Source: Eutrophosalina sp902522775 (lineage in GTDB: Bacteria; Bacteroidota; Bacteroidia; Flavobacteriales; Flavobacteriaceae). From it: a stretch of 64,000 bases of DNA. Every line of letters begins with the position of its first letter. Position 1 is the stretch's first letter. The notes under the pieces were generated by a model that saw only the letters and a list, made by a program, of their open reading frames with translations, did not search any database and was not told the origin of the DNA. The stretch lies in assembly GCA_902522775.1 (NCBI GenBank), contig CABYWQ010000006.1, forward strand, positions 1 through 64,000, read 5' to 3'. This document shows positions 1 through 10,268 of this stretch, piece by piece. The translations under genes were made by a program, and so were the position numbers.

Positions 1-1370
1 TGTGTAAAAAATCTTGCCATATCATGGTTGTCTGGGAAAACTAAAAGATTATTTGGATCGGGATATAAATAATCACTTGCTAATGATCTGTATGGTTTAC
101 TGAAACCCATATTATATCTAAATCCATCAGTTAGTGATTCATTAAAAGCAATTTGAAGCGGAAAATCCATTAATGTTGGTAAGTATGAAACATATCCATC
201 ATGATTCACCTTTCCTCTTTGCCAATAAGAAATAACAGTTGGTGTATCAGCCCATTCTTCACCAACAATATTGAAATTTGGATATTCATTCATTAGTGCA
301 TAAGTCCAGTCTGTCATAAAATCCTTGTCTGAATAAGGATATGTGTCTACTCTAATTCCAGCTAGACCTGCGTATTCAGTCCACCAAATAGCATTCTGAA
401 TTAAATATGTCGAAACAGTAGGGTTCTTTTGATTTAAATCAGGCATAGTTTCAACAAACCAGCCATCGGCATGTTCTTTTTTATCTATTTCTGATGCGTA
501 AATATCTTGAACTGTATGCCGTCTGTGCGTTGTTTGTTTAAACTCGGATTGGTTGTTAAACCAATTTTTCATTGGCGGATCAATGAAAAACCAATGAAAA
601 GAACCACAATGGTTTGGTATCATGTCCATAACAAGTTTTACGTTCATTTCTTTTGCCTTTAAACCCAATTCTTTAAATAATTCATTAGTTCCAAATCTTG
701 GATCAATTTTATAGTAATCTGTTGTTGAATATCCATGATAAGAAGCTTTTTCCATGTTATTTTCTAAAACGGGATTAAGCCAAACAGTTGTAAAACCCAT
801 TTCTTTTATATAATCTAAATTATCAATTACACCCTTAATATCGCCGCCGTGAAGACCGAAATCATCCTCTCTATCAGGTCTTTCCCTCATGTATTCTACA
901 TCATCATTAGATGGGTCTCCATTTGAAAATCTATCAGGAGTTATTAAATACATCACATCTGAAGTATTAAAACCTTGAATATTTTCAGCATTAGATTCCC
1001 TTGATTTAAGAGCAAAATCGTATTTATCAATTAAATTATCTCCACTGTAAAATTTAATTTCTACAACACCAGGTTTTGCATTTTTTAAAACAGATATATT
1101 TAAAAATATGTAATTTTCATTATCAACTTTTTCTATTGATTTAAGTTTGATATTTCGATTCTCTATTTTAGGCTGCAAGTAGCTAATACTATCTCCATAA
1201 ACCAAAAGTTGAAGGTCACGGGTTTTCATTCCAACCCACCAATTGGGTGGTTCAACCCTTTCAATTAAATCTAATGTTAGAAATTCAGATTTATCCTTTT
1301 TAATTATGTCTTTAGCATTTAGCGTTGTAAAAAGGATTAAAAAATTCAATATTATTATATTTTTTTTCAT
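1..1370 (-). CDS. GH13 neopullulanase/cyclomaltodextrinase-like enzyme, 3' end cut by window
   Basis: About 456 codons are visible from the ATG at 1370; the frame is open to base 1, so the C-terminus lies outside. A short hydrophobic signal sequence is followed by a cyclomaltodextrinase N-terminal domain (EPPNWWVGM near residue 40) and then the GH13 barrel. The four GH13 regions can be read: MDMIPNH near residue 248, GIRVDTYPY near 337 (Asp nucleophile), VGEEW near 363 (Glu acid/base) and FPDNHDM near 446. The family hydrolyses alpha-1,4 bonds of cyclodextrins, pullulan or maltooligosaccharides, here presumably in the periplasm. It is the last visible gene of the operon sulfatase (6178), GH97, beta-lactamase-fold hydrolase, GH13, four bases after its neighbour. 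It is the clearest sign that the locus handles alpha-glucosidic bonds. Confidence 0.88.
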   Translation of the reverse strand, partial: MKKNIIILNFLILFTTLNAKDIIKKDKSEFLTLDLIERVEPPNWWVGMKTRDLQLLVYGDSISYLQPKIENRNIKLKSIEKVDNENYIFLNISVLKNAKPGVVEIKFYSGDNLIDKYDFALKSRESNAENIQGFNTSDVMYLITPDRFSNGDPSNDDVEYMRERPDREDDFGLHGGDIKGVIDNLDYIKEMGFTTVWLNPVLENNMEKASYHGYSTTDYYKIDPRFGTNELFKELGLKAKEMNVKLVMDMIPNHCGSFHWFFIDPPMKNWFNNQSEFKQTTHRRHTVQDIYASEIDKKEHADGWFVETMPDLNQKNPTVSTYLIQNAIWWTEYAGLAGIRVDTYPYSDKDFMTDWTYALMNEYPNFNIVGEEWADTPTVISYWQRGKVNHDGYVSYLPTLMDFPLQIAFNESLTDGFRYNMGFSKPYRSLASDYLYPDPNNLLVFPDNHDMARFFT

Positions 1371-1374
1371 AAAA

Positions 1375-2670
1375 TTATTTTTCATTTTTAAATATTTGTC
1401 TATAAACTTCTCCAACAATTTTTTCGTCTCTACCCTCCCCAAATTTTGGTGTTTCAAACATTTGACTCAAAATAACACCTACAAAATCTCTTTTAGGATC
1501 AATCCAAAAGTGCGTACCCTCATATCCACCTCCTCGCCATAATCCAGAGTCACCTTCCCCTAATTCTTTCACCAATTCACTTGTTACCCACAAATTATAA
1601 CCATTATATCCATATTCATCCTCTAACTGAGTATGAGGTGAATATATTTCTTTTACGGTGGATTCATTTAAAAATCTATAACCGTTCAATTCACCGTGAT
1701 TTAAAAGCATTCTTATAAAGTCAGTATAACCATCAGCAGTAGCTATCATTCCTTCTCCACCAAGATACAATTTATTTTCAGGTTCATATCCTGGAACATA
1801 TTTTCCCATAATATCTAGCTCACCAGAATATGCATATCGTATTTTATCATCAGCTCCTGAGAATACAGGAAGTAATTTATCATTTTTATCCAAGTTATAT
1901 TTTAAACCTTTTATATTCATTGGAACAGTGATTCTGTTTTTTACTAAGTCGCTTAAAGATTTGCCAGTTGCTCTTTCATTAACAATTCCAAGAACTGTTG
2001 TATTTAATCCATAAAACTCTTTATATCCAGGTTGATCAATCAATGGGAGTTCAATTAATTTTTTAATAAACTCATCTGAGTCTTTTGCGTTAGCTAAATC
2101 TTTTGTAACCAAAGCCTCATCTATACATTTAATACCAGTTGTACCATAGTAAAAACCTGCTTTATGATTAATTAATTGTAAAATTGTCATCTCAGATTTT
2201 CTTTCAACAATATTTAAAGGGCATGGATCATTTAAATTAATTTTATCTTCTGATCTAGAATAATCAATGATAGAACCACCATCGTTAGTTACAGCTACTT
2301 TTAAATTATTAAATTCAGGAATATATGTTGACACAGGGTCATCAAGGCTTATAATTCCATCCTCTACTAAATCCATTGTAACCGAAATGGTAACTATTTT
2401 ACTCATTGACCATATTCTGAACCAAGTATTTTCATCAATGTTTTGATCTTGAACAAGATCATCATTTTTTCCTGCATATTGAAATATTTTATTACCGTTT
2501 TTATCTTCCAACCTTGCCAGTAAAACTGCTTGAGATCCATTTTCTAAATATTTAGAAATAGTAGAATTTAAAGATTCATGATCATAAATAATATTACCAT
2601 TGATGTTACACGAAAAAATAAATAAAAAAACAATATTTAAGTAAATTATATTTTTCAAAGTAAAATTCAA
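1375..2670 (-). CDS. Beta-lactamase-fold serine hydrolase (class C/EstB-like), lipoprotein
   Basis: The 431-residue product has a lipobox-like FIFSC near residue 21, so it is probably a lipoprotein. The class C beta-lactamase/penicillin-binding-protein fold (PF00144) is shown by SMSK (SxxK nucleophile, near residue 89) and the C-terminal GGGYEGTHFWIDP block that replaces the KTG motif. The region corresponding to YxN reads EFYGLNTT, more like EstB-type esterases than true beta-lactamases. The start codon overlaps the end of the GH97 gene by four bases (ATGA), indicating translational coupling. Within this locus a role as a carbohydrate or acyl esterase is more plausible than antibiotic resistance, but this is inference. 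Confidence 0.8.
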   Translation of the reverse strand: MNFTLKNIIYLNIVFLFIFSCNINGNIIYDHESLNSTISKYLENGSQAVLLARLEDKNGNKIFQYAGKNDDLVQDQNIDENTWFRIWSMSKIVTISVTMDLVEDGIISLDDPVSTYIPEFNNLKVAVTNDGGSIIDYSRSEDKINLNDPCPLNIVERKSEMTILQLINHKAGFYYGTTGIKCIDEALVTKDLANAKDSDEFIKKLIELPLIDQPGYKEFYGLNTTVLGIVNERATGKSLSDLVKNRITVPMNIKGLKYNLDKNDKLLPVFSGADDKIRYAYSGELDIMGKYVPGYEPENKLYLGGEGMIATADGYTDFIRMLLNHGELNGYRFLNESTVKEIYSPHTQLEDEYGYNGYNLWVTSELVKELGEGDSGLWRGGGYEGTHFWIDPKRDFVGVILSQMFETPKFGEGRDEKIVGEVYRQIFKNEK

Positions 2671-4853
2671 ATTTTTTCAATTTGCATGGCAAACCCACCG
2701 CCAGGTGCCATGTAAATTTCAGTTGAGCTATCATTTTTAATTTTTAAATCAAACTGATCGATTTCATATTCCATTGGATTTTCTTTCCAGTGAGTATTTG
2801 TTTTATCCTTAAAAATTTTAAACTTATAGTTATGGCCAACATCTAAAAAACTTAAATCTAATTCAAAAGTTCTATCCTTTTCATCTGTTATTCCACCTAC
2901 AAACCAGTTTTCAGAATTTTTATCTTTTCTTGCTACAGTAACATATTGAGAAATTTCGCTATTTAAGACAACCTTATCACTCCAGTCAACTGGAACCGCT
3001 TTAATGAACTCAAAAGCCTCAGGATGTTTCATGTAATGCCTAGGTAAATCAGCAGCCATTTGCATTGGGGAATAATAAACAACATACAAAGCTAACTCTT
3101 TAGCAATAGTTGACGGAATTATGGCATCTTTATCAATTATTCCAGAACCAGGTTCAGTATATCTAAAATTATTTAGTTGAAATACACCTGGTGTATAATC
3201 CATTGGACCACTCAACAACCTAGTAAATGGTAAATCCGTAGCATGATTTACTCCGTTTGATGAAAATCCATTAAATTCTTGTCCTTTGGCACCTTCTCTT
3301 GATATAAAATTGGGGAATGTTCTACGTAAACCAGTATCTTTAATCGGTTCATGAGTTTTTATCATTAATTTATATTTAGCAGCTACATCAATTACTTTTT
3401 GAAAATGATTAACCATATACTGTCCATGATGCCATTCTTTTGAAATTTCTCCATTTTCATCATAAATTTTAATGTTTTTACTTACATCATTTACATATCC
3501 TGTTTTTATATTTTTAATACCATATTTATTATACATTTTAAATGCATCCTCCATTTGATTCTCATAACTTTGAATTTGACCCCCAGTTTCATGGTGACCA
3601 ATTAAACTAATATTCCTCTCAAGTCCATAAGTTGATAAAAAATCTATATCAAAATCATCAAATGTTTCAGTAAAACTAAAGGGGATTCCATCACCTCTAC
3701 AACACCACTCTGGATACCATCCTTTATTCCAACCCTCTACCAATAAACCATCAAAATTATGTTTCGAAGCGAAATCTAAATAATTTTTAACTTTTTCAGT
3801 TTTAGCTCCATGGTATTTTGATTCCCACCATGTTGATTCGTTAGTTCCTATCATCTCCCACCAAACTCCCATATATTTTCCTGGTTTAACCCATGAAAAA
3901 TCTTTATTATCATCAGGATCATCATTTAAATTCAATATCAAATTAGACATTAATAGTTCAGAGGAATTATCTGCAATTTGAATATATCTCCATGGTGAAA
4001 TTATTTCTTTCTCCAGTTTTACCTTAGTTATTCCGTCTGACCAAGGATATAGTTCAACTTCTAATTTTCCATCACCCCTAGGAGCTAATGTCATACTTGA
4101 ATAATTTATCAATTTGGCTTCATGTATACTAACATGCAATCCATTTGTTTTTTTGATTGTTAAAGGAGTGTGAGCTGCATCAATTCCAAGAGTATCATAA
4201 GAGATGTCCTCAATATTTTCCGAGAAAAACTTTTTTGAAATTTTATCAATAGCTGATTCAGCATATAAAAATTCATATCTACGATACGAAAACCCAGGAA
4301 TCCACCAGGCTGTGTCGTCTGAATTTAAATTAAATTCTGAGTATTCATCAATAACATTATAATTAGTTATTCCACTTTGATTAGGGACATGATATTTAAA
4401 TGCAACTCCATCATTATATGCCCTAAAAACTATATTAAAATTGATTTCTCCATTTGAAAGAGTAACATCAAGTTTTTTATAATTGTCAATAATTTCATCA
4501 AATTCACCAAAATCAGGGGTCCAAGAGGAATTATTAGAGCTAGTGGATACTTTTATGATTTCCAAATCTTTACCAATATTTAATTTATTTTCAAGAAGAA
4601 TACCAAGTTTTGATTTTTTAATAACTGATTTCTCATCCTTATTTATACTATAGAAGGCTTCACCATCAATAATTTCAAAATTGAGCCCTATTTTATTATC
4701 CGGAGAAGTTAAAGTTTTATTACTTGTTTTAGTACAGGAAATTAAATTAAAAATCAATAGAAGGTAAATGATTGAAAAATTAATTTTCTGATTATAATTA
4801 TCATTGAGTTTAGCACTATTAGTCAAATTTAATTTGAAGAAATCTTTTATCAT
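2667..4853 (-). CDS. GH97 glycoside hydrolase, SusB-type (predicted inverting alpha-glucosidase)
   Basis: The 728-residue protein has the GH97 N-terminal beta-sandwich, a TIM barrel with WWEM and HHETGG, and the C-terminal domain ending in the APGGGFA block. Three Glu residues that match the inverting SusB set can be seen: HHET, THEP and, 24 residues later, GQEFN. No nucleophilic Asp replaces the Gly of KTGYV, as far as can be read. The family releases glucose from non-reducing ends of alpha-glucosides in the periplasm. The N-terminus is odd: about 22 polar residues precede the hydrophobic stretch that ends in a lipobox (NLISC near residue 40); no better in-frame ATG exists. The gene is 11 bases after the sulfatase stop and overlaps the following hydrolase. 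Confidence 0.88.
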   Translation of the reverse strand: MIKDFFKLNLTNSAKLNDNYNQKINFSIIYLLLIFNLISCTKTSNKTLTSPDNKIGLNFEIIDGEAFYSINKDEKSVIKKSKLGILLENKLNIGKDLEIIKVSTSSNNSSWTPDFGEFDEIIDNYKKLDVTLSNGEINFNIVFRAYNDGVAFKYHVPNQSGITNYNVIDEYSEFNLNSDDTAWWIPGFSYRRYEFLYAESAIDKISKKFFSENIEDISYDTLGIDAAHTPLTIKKTNGLHVSIHEAKLINYSSMTLAPRGDGKLEVELYPWSDGITKVKLEKEIISPWRYIQIADNSSELLMSNLILNLNDDPDDNKDFSWVKPGKYMGVWWEMIGTNESTWWESKYHGAKTEKVKNYLDFASKHNFDGLLVEGWNKGWYPEWCCRGDGIPFSFTETFDDFDIDFLSTYGLERNISLIGHHETGGQIQSYENQMEDAFKMYNKYGIKNIKTGYVNDVSKNIKIYDENGEISKEWHHGQYMVNHFQKVIDVAAKYKLMIKTHEPIKDTGLRRTFPNFISREGAKGQEFNGFSSNGVNHATDLPFTRLLSGPMDYTPGVFQLNNFRYTEPGSGIIDKDAIIPSTIAKELALYVVYYSPMQMAADLPRHYMKHPEAFEFIKAVPVDWSDKVVLNSEISQYVTVARKDKNSENWFVGGITDEKDRTFELDLSFLDVGHNYKFKIFKDKTNTHWKENPMEYEIDQFDLKIKNDSSTEIYMAPGGGFAMQIEKI

Positions 4854-4864
4854 ATTATATATTT

Positions 4865-6178
4865 TTATTTTAATTTATTTCTTAAATGATTGTACAACTT
4901 AAGAACTTCTACAAAATCATTTTGTAAAGATCTTTCCTCTTTCGTCATCTCATTCCAACTTAACTTATTCTTTTCATATGGATCATTCTTAACATTATAA
5001 AATCTGTTTCCTCTGTAAAACTTATAGGTTTCGTTTCTAACCCATTCATGTGTTTCATCGTATAGATTTGACCCACCTGCTCTAGAATACCATGTATAAA
5101 TCCATTCTCTTTTGGATTTAAAATCACCAAATAGCTGAGGATAAAAACTCACACCATCTAAATCTAATTTCTTATTTATTTTTATTTTAGCTAAATCTAA
5201 AATTGTTGGAAAAAAATCACTAAAATCAATCAATGACTCATTTAAAAAACCAGGTTCAATGACTCCATTCCATTTAATCAAAAGAGGAACATGAGTTCCA
5301 CTATCGATTGTTTTTCCCTTGCCAGCTGGTACTGAAATATTATTTTTCATAGAAACAACTGGTGAATCAGTTCCATTATCAGCAGTAAAAATAATTATTG
5401 TTTTTTCAGATAGCTCTAATTTGTCAACTTGATCAATTATACGTCCAACTGAAAAATCCATATAAGACACCATATCTCTAAAATATTTAGCATCTCCTTT
5501 ATATGTTTTTGAACCCATATCATTAGCATCCCAATCTTTTGAATGAGGTGTCGGGACAAATGGACAATGAGTTAAAATCATTGGATAATAAACTAAAAAA
5601 GATTTATTTTTTTTTCTTTCAATAAAATCATTGATATAGTCAACTATCATATCTGTTGAAAATCTGCCTTCATTTTCCTCGTATGTAATACCGTTTTTAA
5701 CTAATCTTGGATTTGAATACCTTTTATCTAACCCTGTGGAATCTCTACCACGTGTATTTAGTTGCCAAAGAATATGTTCATCAAAACCAAAATGTTTTGG
5801 TAGTTTTTTGTTTTGTCCAAGTTGCCATTTCCCAGCGATCAAGGTTTCGTATCCGGCAGATTGTAGTTCCTGACTAAATGTTTTTTCTTTTGGGTCTAAA
5901 TAAGCAAATTCGACATGATTTTTTTTATTTGACTTTCCCGTCATTAATTTAACTCTGGAAGGAGTACAAATAGGCATTGAGTGAGCATTTTTAAATTGCA
6001 TCCCATTTTCTGACATTTTATTTAAAAATGGGGTTTCATACGATGTTCCACCATAAGAATTTAAACACTCGGCTCCAAGATCATCAACCATTATTAATAT
6101 TATGTTAGGAGCTTTTTCATGTTCTTGAGCTTCGCTAATTAGCGAGAGAAAAAAAAATATAATAAGTATCTTTTTCAT
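4865..6178 (-). CDS. S1-family sulfatase with CTPSR motif
   Basis: The 437-residue protein begins with a cleavable signal peptide (no lipobox Cys), unlike the other sulfatases here. Metal-binding DD is at residues 32-33, and CTPSR starts at Cys71, the residue to be oxidised to formylglycine. A later TADNG block supplies more metal ligands. The usual GKWHLG block reads GKWQLG, so the His that normally contacts the sulfate is Gln; this variant is known to me in related sulfatases but is worth noting. The gene heads the minus-strand operon with GH97, a serine hydrolase and GH13, and its start lies 53 bases from the divergent sulfatase at 6232. The sulfated substrate cannot be predicted. Confidence 0.88.
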   Translation of the reverse strand: MKKILIIFFFLSLISEAQEHEKAPNIILIMVDDLGAECLNSYGGTSYETPFLNKMSENGMQFKNAHSMPICTPSRVKLMTGKSNKKNHVEFAYLDPKEKTFSQELQSAGYETLIAGKWQLGQNKKLPKHFGFDEHILWQLNTRGRDSTGLDKRYSNPRLVKNGITYEENEGRFSTDMIVDYINDFIERKKNKSFLVYYPMILTHCPFVPTPHSKDWDANDMGSKTYKGDAKYFRDMVSYMDFSVGRIIDQVDKLELSEKTIIIFTADNGTDSPVVSMKNNISVPAGKGKTIDSGTHVPLLIKWNGVIEPGFLNESLIDFSDFFPTILDLAKIKINKKLDLDGVSFYPQLFGDFKSKREWIYTWYSRAGGSNLYDETHEWVRNETYKFYRGNRFYNVKNDPYEKNKLSWNEMTKEERSLQNDFVEVLKLYNHLRNKLK

Positions 6179-6231
6179 TAGTTGTTTTAATAAATTTAGT
6201 AAAATTATATATAGATTTAAATTTTAGTTAA

Positions 6232-7785
6232 ATGAAAAAATTAGTTCTTCTGTTTTGTGTTGTTTTTTTGTTTTTTTTTATTTCTTGCGAAAAAAAAATA
6301 ATAGATGAGAAACCCAATATTATTTATGTTTTGGCTGATGATTTAGGTTACGGTGATATTAATGTTTTTTTTCAAAATGGAAAGATTAAAACACCTTATA
6401 TTGATCAACTAGCTAGTGAAGGAATGATTTTTACGGATGCACATACGTCATCTTCGGTTTGTACACCAACAAGGTATGGAATACTAACTGGAAGATATAA
6501 TTGGAGAAGTAAGCTTAAAAAATCTGTTCTAGGTGGAAATTCAAAAGCATTAATTTCAAAGAAACGAACAACTGTTGCATCTTTTTTAAAAAACTATAAT
6601 TACAAAACAGCTTTCATCGGAAAATGGCACTTGGGCTGGAATTGGGGATTAGTAGATTCTACATTTTTCGAAGATCGAGTTGATATTGATAAAATTGATT
6701 TTAATGCTGACATAACGCACAGTCCTAATGATTTAGGATTTGACTACACCTATGGTCATAATGGTTCTTTAGATATGCCTCCATATGTATATGTGGAAAA
6801 CAATAAAATAACTGGGAAAATTGACAGAGTAATTGAAGATAAAGGAGAATATTCATGGTTTAGAAAGGGACCAACCGCAGAAGATTTTATTCATGATCAA
6901 GTAACTCCAAATTTTTTTAATAAAGCACACGAATTTATAAAAGAAAATTACAATAAAGATCGACCATTCTTTCTATATCTTCCACTTCCATCACCACACA
7001 CTCCTATTCTCCCAACAAAGGATTGGAAAGGAAAGAGTGAATTAAATGAATATGCAGATTTTGTAATGCAAATTGATCATCACATGGGTGAACTAAATAA
7101 CCTACTTAAAGAACTTGATATTTCAGATAACACAATGATAGTATTTACTAGTGATAACGGATGCTCCCCTGAAGCAAATTTTAAATTACTAGCTGAAAAA
7201 GATCATTATCCCAGTGGACCGTTTAGAGGTTACAAAGCCGGTATTTTTGAAGGTGCTCATCGTGTCCCTTTCATTATCAAATGGCCTAAAAAAATCAATC
7301 CTGGCACTGTTTCTGAAAAGATAATATGTACTACAGATTTTATGGCAACACTAGCTGGCATTATGGGTGTTAAGTTAAATGATAATGAAGGTGAAGATAG
7401 CTTTTCAATGTTACCTTTATTTTCAAAGGAAACAGAAATGAACTATGAAAGGAAATTTACTATTCATCACTCCATTAATGGTAGTTTTGCTATACGAAAG
7501 GGTGATTTCAAGTTTATTTTCACAAATGATTCTGGAGGCTGGAGCTATCCAAGAGGTGGCTCCATAGATGGTAAGGATTTACCTAAATTTCAACTTTATA
7601 ATCTAAAAACAGACCCTGGGGAAGTTAGTAACCTCTATGGAAAGTTTCCGGAAATAGAAAATAATCTGATTGATCATTTTAAAAAAGCTATAACAAATGG
7701 GAGAACTACTGTAGGAAATATTCAAAAAAACGACCTAAACTTCTCTTCAAAAGAAGAATGGGATCCTTTATTGATTTTTGAATAA
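6232..7785 (+). CDS. S1-family sulfatase, lipoprotein, CTPTR motif
   Basis: The 517-residue protein has a lipobox with Cys19 and an arylsulfatase A-like core: LADDLGYGD near residue 34, CTPTR with Cys77 as the formylglycine precursor, GKWHLG, and TSDNGC near residue 300. Thr stands where Ser is usual in CxPSR, which is common in S1 enzymes. The protein is longer than its neighbours, with an insertion after GKWHLG (about residues 140-200) that probably shapes the substrate pocket. It is the first gene of a two-gene plus-strand operon with the TonB-dependent receptor at 7799, 13 bases downstream, which suggests desulfation of something that the receptor imports or signals. Confidence 0.88.
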   Translation: MKKLVLLFCVVFLFFFISCEKKIIDEKPNIIYVLADDLGYGDINVFFQNGKIKTPYIDQLASEGMIFTDAHTSSSVCTPTRYGILTGRYNWRSKLKKSVLGGNSKALISKKRTTVASFLKNYNYKTAFIGKWHLGWNWGLVDSTFFEDRVDIDKIDFNADITHSPNDLGFDYTYGHNGSLDMPPYVYVENNKITGKIDRVIEDKGEYSWFRKGPTAEDFIHDQVTPNFFNKAHEFIKENYNKDRPFFLYLPLPSPHTPILPTKDWKGKSELNEYADFVMQIDHHMGELNNLLKELDISDNTMIVFTSDNGCSPEANFKLLAEKDHYPSGPFRGYKAGIFEGAHRVPFIIKWPKKINPGTVSEKIICTTDFMATLAGIMGVKLNDNEGEDSFSMLPLFSKETEMNYERKFTIHHSINGSFAIRKGDFKFIFTNDSGGWSYPRGGSIDGKDLPKFQLYNLKTDPGEVSNLYGKFPEIENNLIDHFKKAITNGRTTVGNIQKNDLNFSSKEEWDPLLIFE

Positions 7786-7798
7786 TAAAAATATAATA

Positions 7799-10261
7799 AT
7801 GAAAAGCTTCTTATACATAATTTTTATTTTTTGCTCTATCCTAACAACTAATTCTCAGATAATAGGTAATGTTTCTGATGATTTAGATAACAAATTAGAA
7901 TATGCAACAGTTGTTTTATTTGAACAAAATAATAACAATCAGATTGGTGGTGTTATAACTAACACTGATGGTGATTTTAAGTTTAACGACATAAAAGATG
8001 GTAATTATTACATTACTGCTTCTTTTTTAGGATATAAAACAAAAAAAATAAGTAAAATCAAAATATTGGATAATATTCAAATTGATCTCGGGAATATTAG
8101 GTTAGAAATTGGAAACAACTTAGATGAGGTTGTTGTTTCTACTCAAAGATCAACAATTATTAATAAAATTGACAGACAAATATATAAATCAGAAATGTTC
8201 AAAAGTGCACTTGGAAGTACTGTTAAAGATGTTATTAGACAGTTACCGTCTGTTAATATAAACTCTTTAGGTGAAATCAGCGTCAGAGGAAGTACAGGTT
8301 TTTCAATCTTGCTCAATGGTACTCCTATTCAAGGCGCAATGAGTACAATTTTAGATCAACTTCCTTCAAACGCTGTAGAATCAATTGAGTTTATTACAGC
8401 TCCATCGGCAAAATTTGATCCAGATGGCAAAGCTGGTTTAATAAATATATTAACAAAAAAGGGAGCTATACAAGGTGCATATGGTCAAATCAACCTCAAA
8501 TCTGGGTTTCCATCAATAGAAAAATATGGTAATGATAAAGTTCATAATAGATTTGGATCTGATTTAACATATAATATAACAAATGAAAAGTGGAATATAT
8601 CTTTGGGAGGAAGCTTGTTAAGAAATGATCTTGGGGGGAGACGAGAAGGTGAGGTATACACAATCATTGATGATATTTATAATAATTTTCCCTCATCTGG
8701 TGAAAGAAGTTTTGATGAAATAAATTTTAATGGTCGATTTACAATTGAATATTCACCTAAATCTTATGAAAATCTTTCGCTTGGTTTTTTTGCTGGAAAG
8801 CGGTCAAAAAAAAGACTAGCAGATATTGTTTACTACGACAATTATAGAATTAGTCCCAATGGAAGCAATAATAAAACGCAATACATTTCATATTTTAATC
8901 ATAATTTAAGAGAAAGGAAGGGTGATTTTATATTAGGTAATCTAAACTATTCTTATACTTTAAAAAATAAATCAATCTTAAATTTTTCATTATTATATGA
9001 ATATACTTTATTGGGGGGGCCAACAATAAATCAAAATCTTGGTCATCCAGACAATTCAATTCTGTATCAAGATGAATACAACACAAATGACAACCCATTA
9101 TACGGACTTCGCACTCAGCTAGATTACAGTTTTAATGTAAATAAAAATACTAAATTAGATCTTGGATATCAATATAGAGATCTGGACCATACAGGAGATT
9201 TCGTGTATCAAAGACGTTATAATTTTAATGATCCTTTTTATTTAGTTCCAGAATTTTCTAGTGAAGTTAATCTTAAAAGGAAAATTCATTCATTTTTTTC
9301 ACAATTCTCTACTCAAAAAGATAATTTAAGTTATTCTGTAGGATTAAGAATCGAATCAATGAAAAGAGATCTATTACTAAAAGATAAAGCAAATACAATT
9401 GATAAAAGTTTACAATATAATTTTACTAAGCTTTATCCATCTGCATCAATTCAATATGTTTTAAATGAAGAGACAAAACTCAAACTTGCATACAGCAAAA
9501 GAATTGAAAGAACAACTACTTTCAAAATGAATCCATTTCCAGAGCGTGAACATACTGAAACTTTAGAACAGGGTGATCCCAATCTCAAACCTGAATTTAT
9601 TGATCAAATTGAAATTGGATTTGAGAAAAAACTAAAAAATAATAACAAAATATTTTCAACATTATATCTAAGAAATACCAAAAATGTAGTTAACAGAGTA
9701 AATACGGTTTATAACGACAGTATATTAAATAGAATTTATTCAAATGTTGGTAATTCTAAAACAATTGGTGTTGAAATAGGTGCTGATATAAATAAATCTA
9801 AAAAATGGAAAAGTTTTATTGGAGGAAATATTTATAATTATGATTTAAAAGGCAGTTTTGATAATAGACCTGTTAGTACTAATTCTATTATTTATTCATT
9901 AAACCTAAATTCAACTTATAACTTTTGGGATGATGCCTCATTACAATTTACATTTAACTATTTATCAGACAGAATTACTGCACAGGGCGAAGATTCAAGA
10001 TATTATAATCCAAATCTGACTCTAGAAAAAATATTTTTAGATAACAGACTTAAAATTGCATTACAATGGTTAAATATTGATTTAGGACTTTTAAAATCAA
10101 ATGAACAGAGAATAACAACATTTAGGAAAGATGAGTTCTATACAACAACTAACTACATATATGAAGTTGATATAATCATGCTAAACTTGTCTTATATATT
10201 TAAAAATGGGAAAAATAAATCAAGATTTATTGAAAGTGAGTTTGGAAAGAGAGAATTTTAA
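7799..10261 (+). CDS. TonB-dependent outer membrane receptor, carboxypeptidase-regulatory-like N-terminus
   Basis: The product, 820 residues from the ATG at 7799 (a TTG at 7778 lies inside the previous gene), has a signal peptide, a carboxypeptidase-regulatory-like domain (about residues 20-95: IIGNVSDD to GYKTKK), a TonB plug (VKDVIRQLPSVN, VRGSTGFSILLNG) and a long beta-barrel with many aromatic alternating strands. The type resembles the OMP_b-brl_3/PF14905 receptors rather than SusC, and there is no SusD partner beside it. It follows a sulfatase by 13 bases and converges on another one (10269). It may import oligosaccharides or another nutrient; the ligand is unknown. Confidence 0.85.
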   Translation: MKSFLYIIFIFCSILTTNSQIIGNVSDDLDNKLEYATVVLFEQNNNNQIGGVITNTDGDFKFNDIKDGNYYITASFLGYKTKKISKIKILDNIQIDLGNIRLEIGNNLDEVVVSTQRSTIINKIDRQIYKSEMFKSALGSTVKDVIRQLPSVNINSLGEISVRGSTGFSILLNGTPIQGAMSTILDQLPSNAVESIEFITAPSAKFDPDGKAGLINILTKKGAIQGAYGQINLKSGFPSIEKYGNDKVHNRFGSDLTYNITNEKWNISLGGSLLRNDLGGRREGEVYTIIDDIYNNFPSSGERSFDEINFNGRFTIEYSPKSYENLSLGFFAGKRSKKRLADIVYYDNYRISPNGSNNKTQYISYFNHNLRERKGDFILGNLNYSYTLKNKSILNFSLLYEYTLLGGPTINQNLGHPDNSILYQDEYNTNDNPLYGLRTQLDYSFNVNKNTKLDLGYQYRDLDHTGDFVYQRRYNFNDPFYLVPEFSSEVNLKRKIHSFFSQFSTQKDNLSYSVGLRIESMKRDLLLKDKANTIDKSLQYNFTKLYPSASIQYVLNEETKLKLAYSKRIERTTTFKMNPFPEREHTETLEQGDPNLKPEFIDQIEIGFEKKLKNNNKIFSTLYLRNTKNVVNRVNTVYNDSILNRIYSNVGNSKTIGVEIGADINKSKKWKSFIGGNIYNYDLKGSFDNRPVSTNSIIYSLNLNSTYNFWDDASLQFTFNYLSDRITAQGEDSRYYNPNLTLEKIFLDNRLKIALQWLNIDLGLLKSNEQRITTFRKDEFYTTTNYIYEVDIIMLNLSYIFKNGKNKSRFIESEFGKREF

Positions 10262-10268
10262 AATTTAA

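Noticed and set aside
1243..1542. Plus-strand open frame of 99 codons
   Set aside because: It lies antisense over the start of the GH13 gene and the end of the serine hydrolase gene and encodes only low-complexity hydrophobic sequence.
1375..2670. Antibiotic-resistance beta-lactamase
   Set aside because: The SxxK fold is shared with esterases, the KTG motif is missing, and the gene is translationally coupled to GH97.
7778..7798. TTG start for the TonB-dependent receptor
   Set aside because: It lies within the last codons of the sulfatase gene and the ATG at 7799 gives a standard signal peptide.
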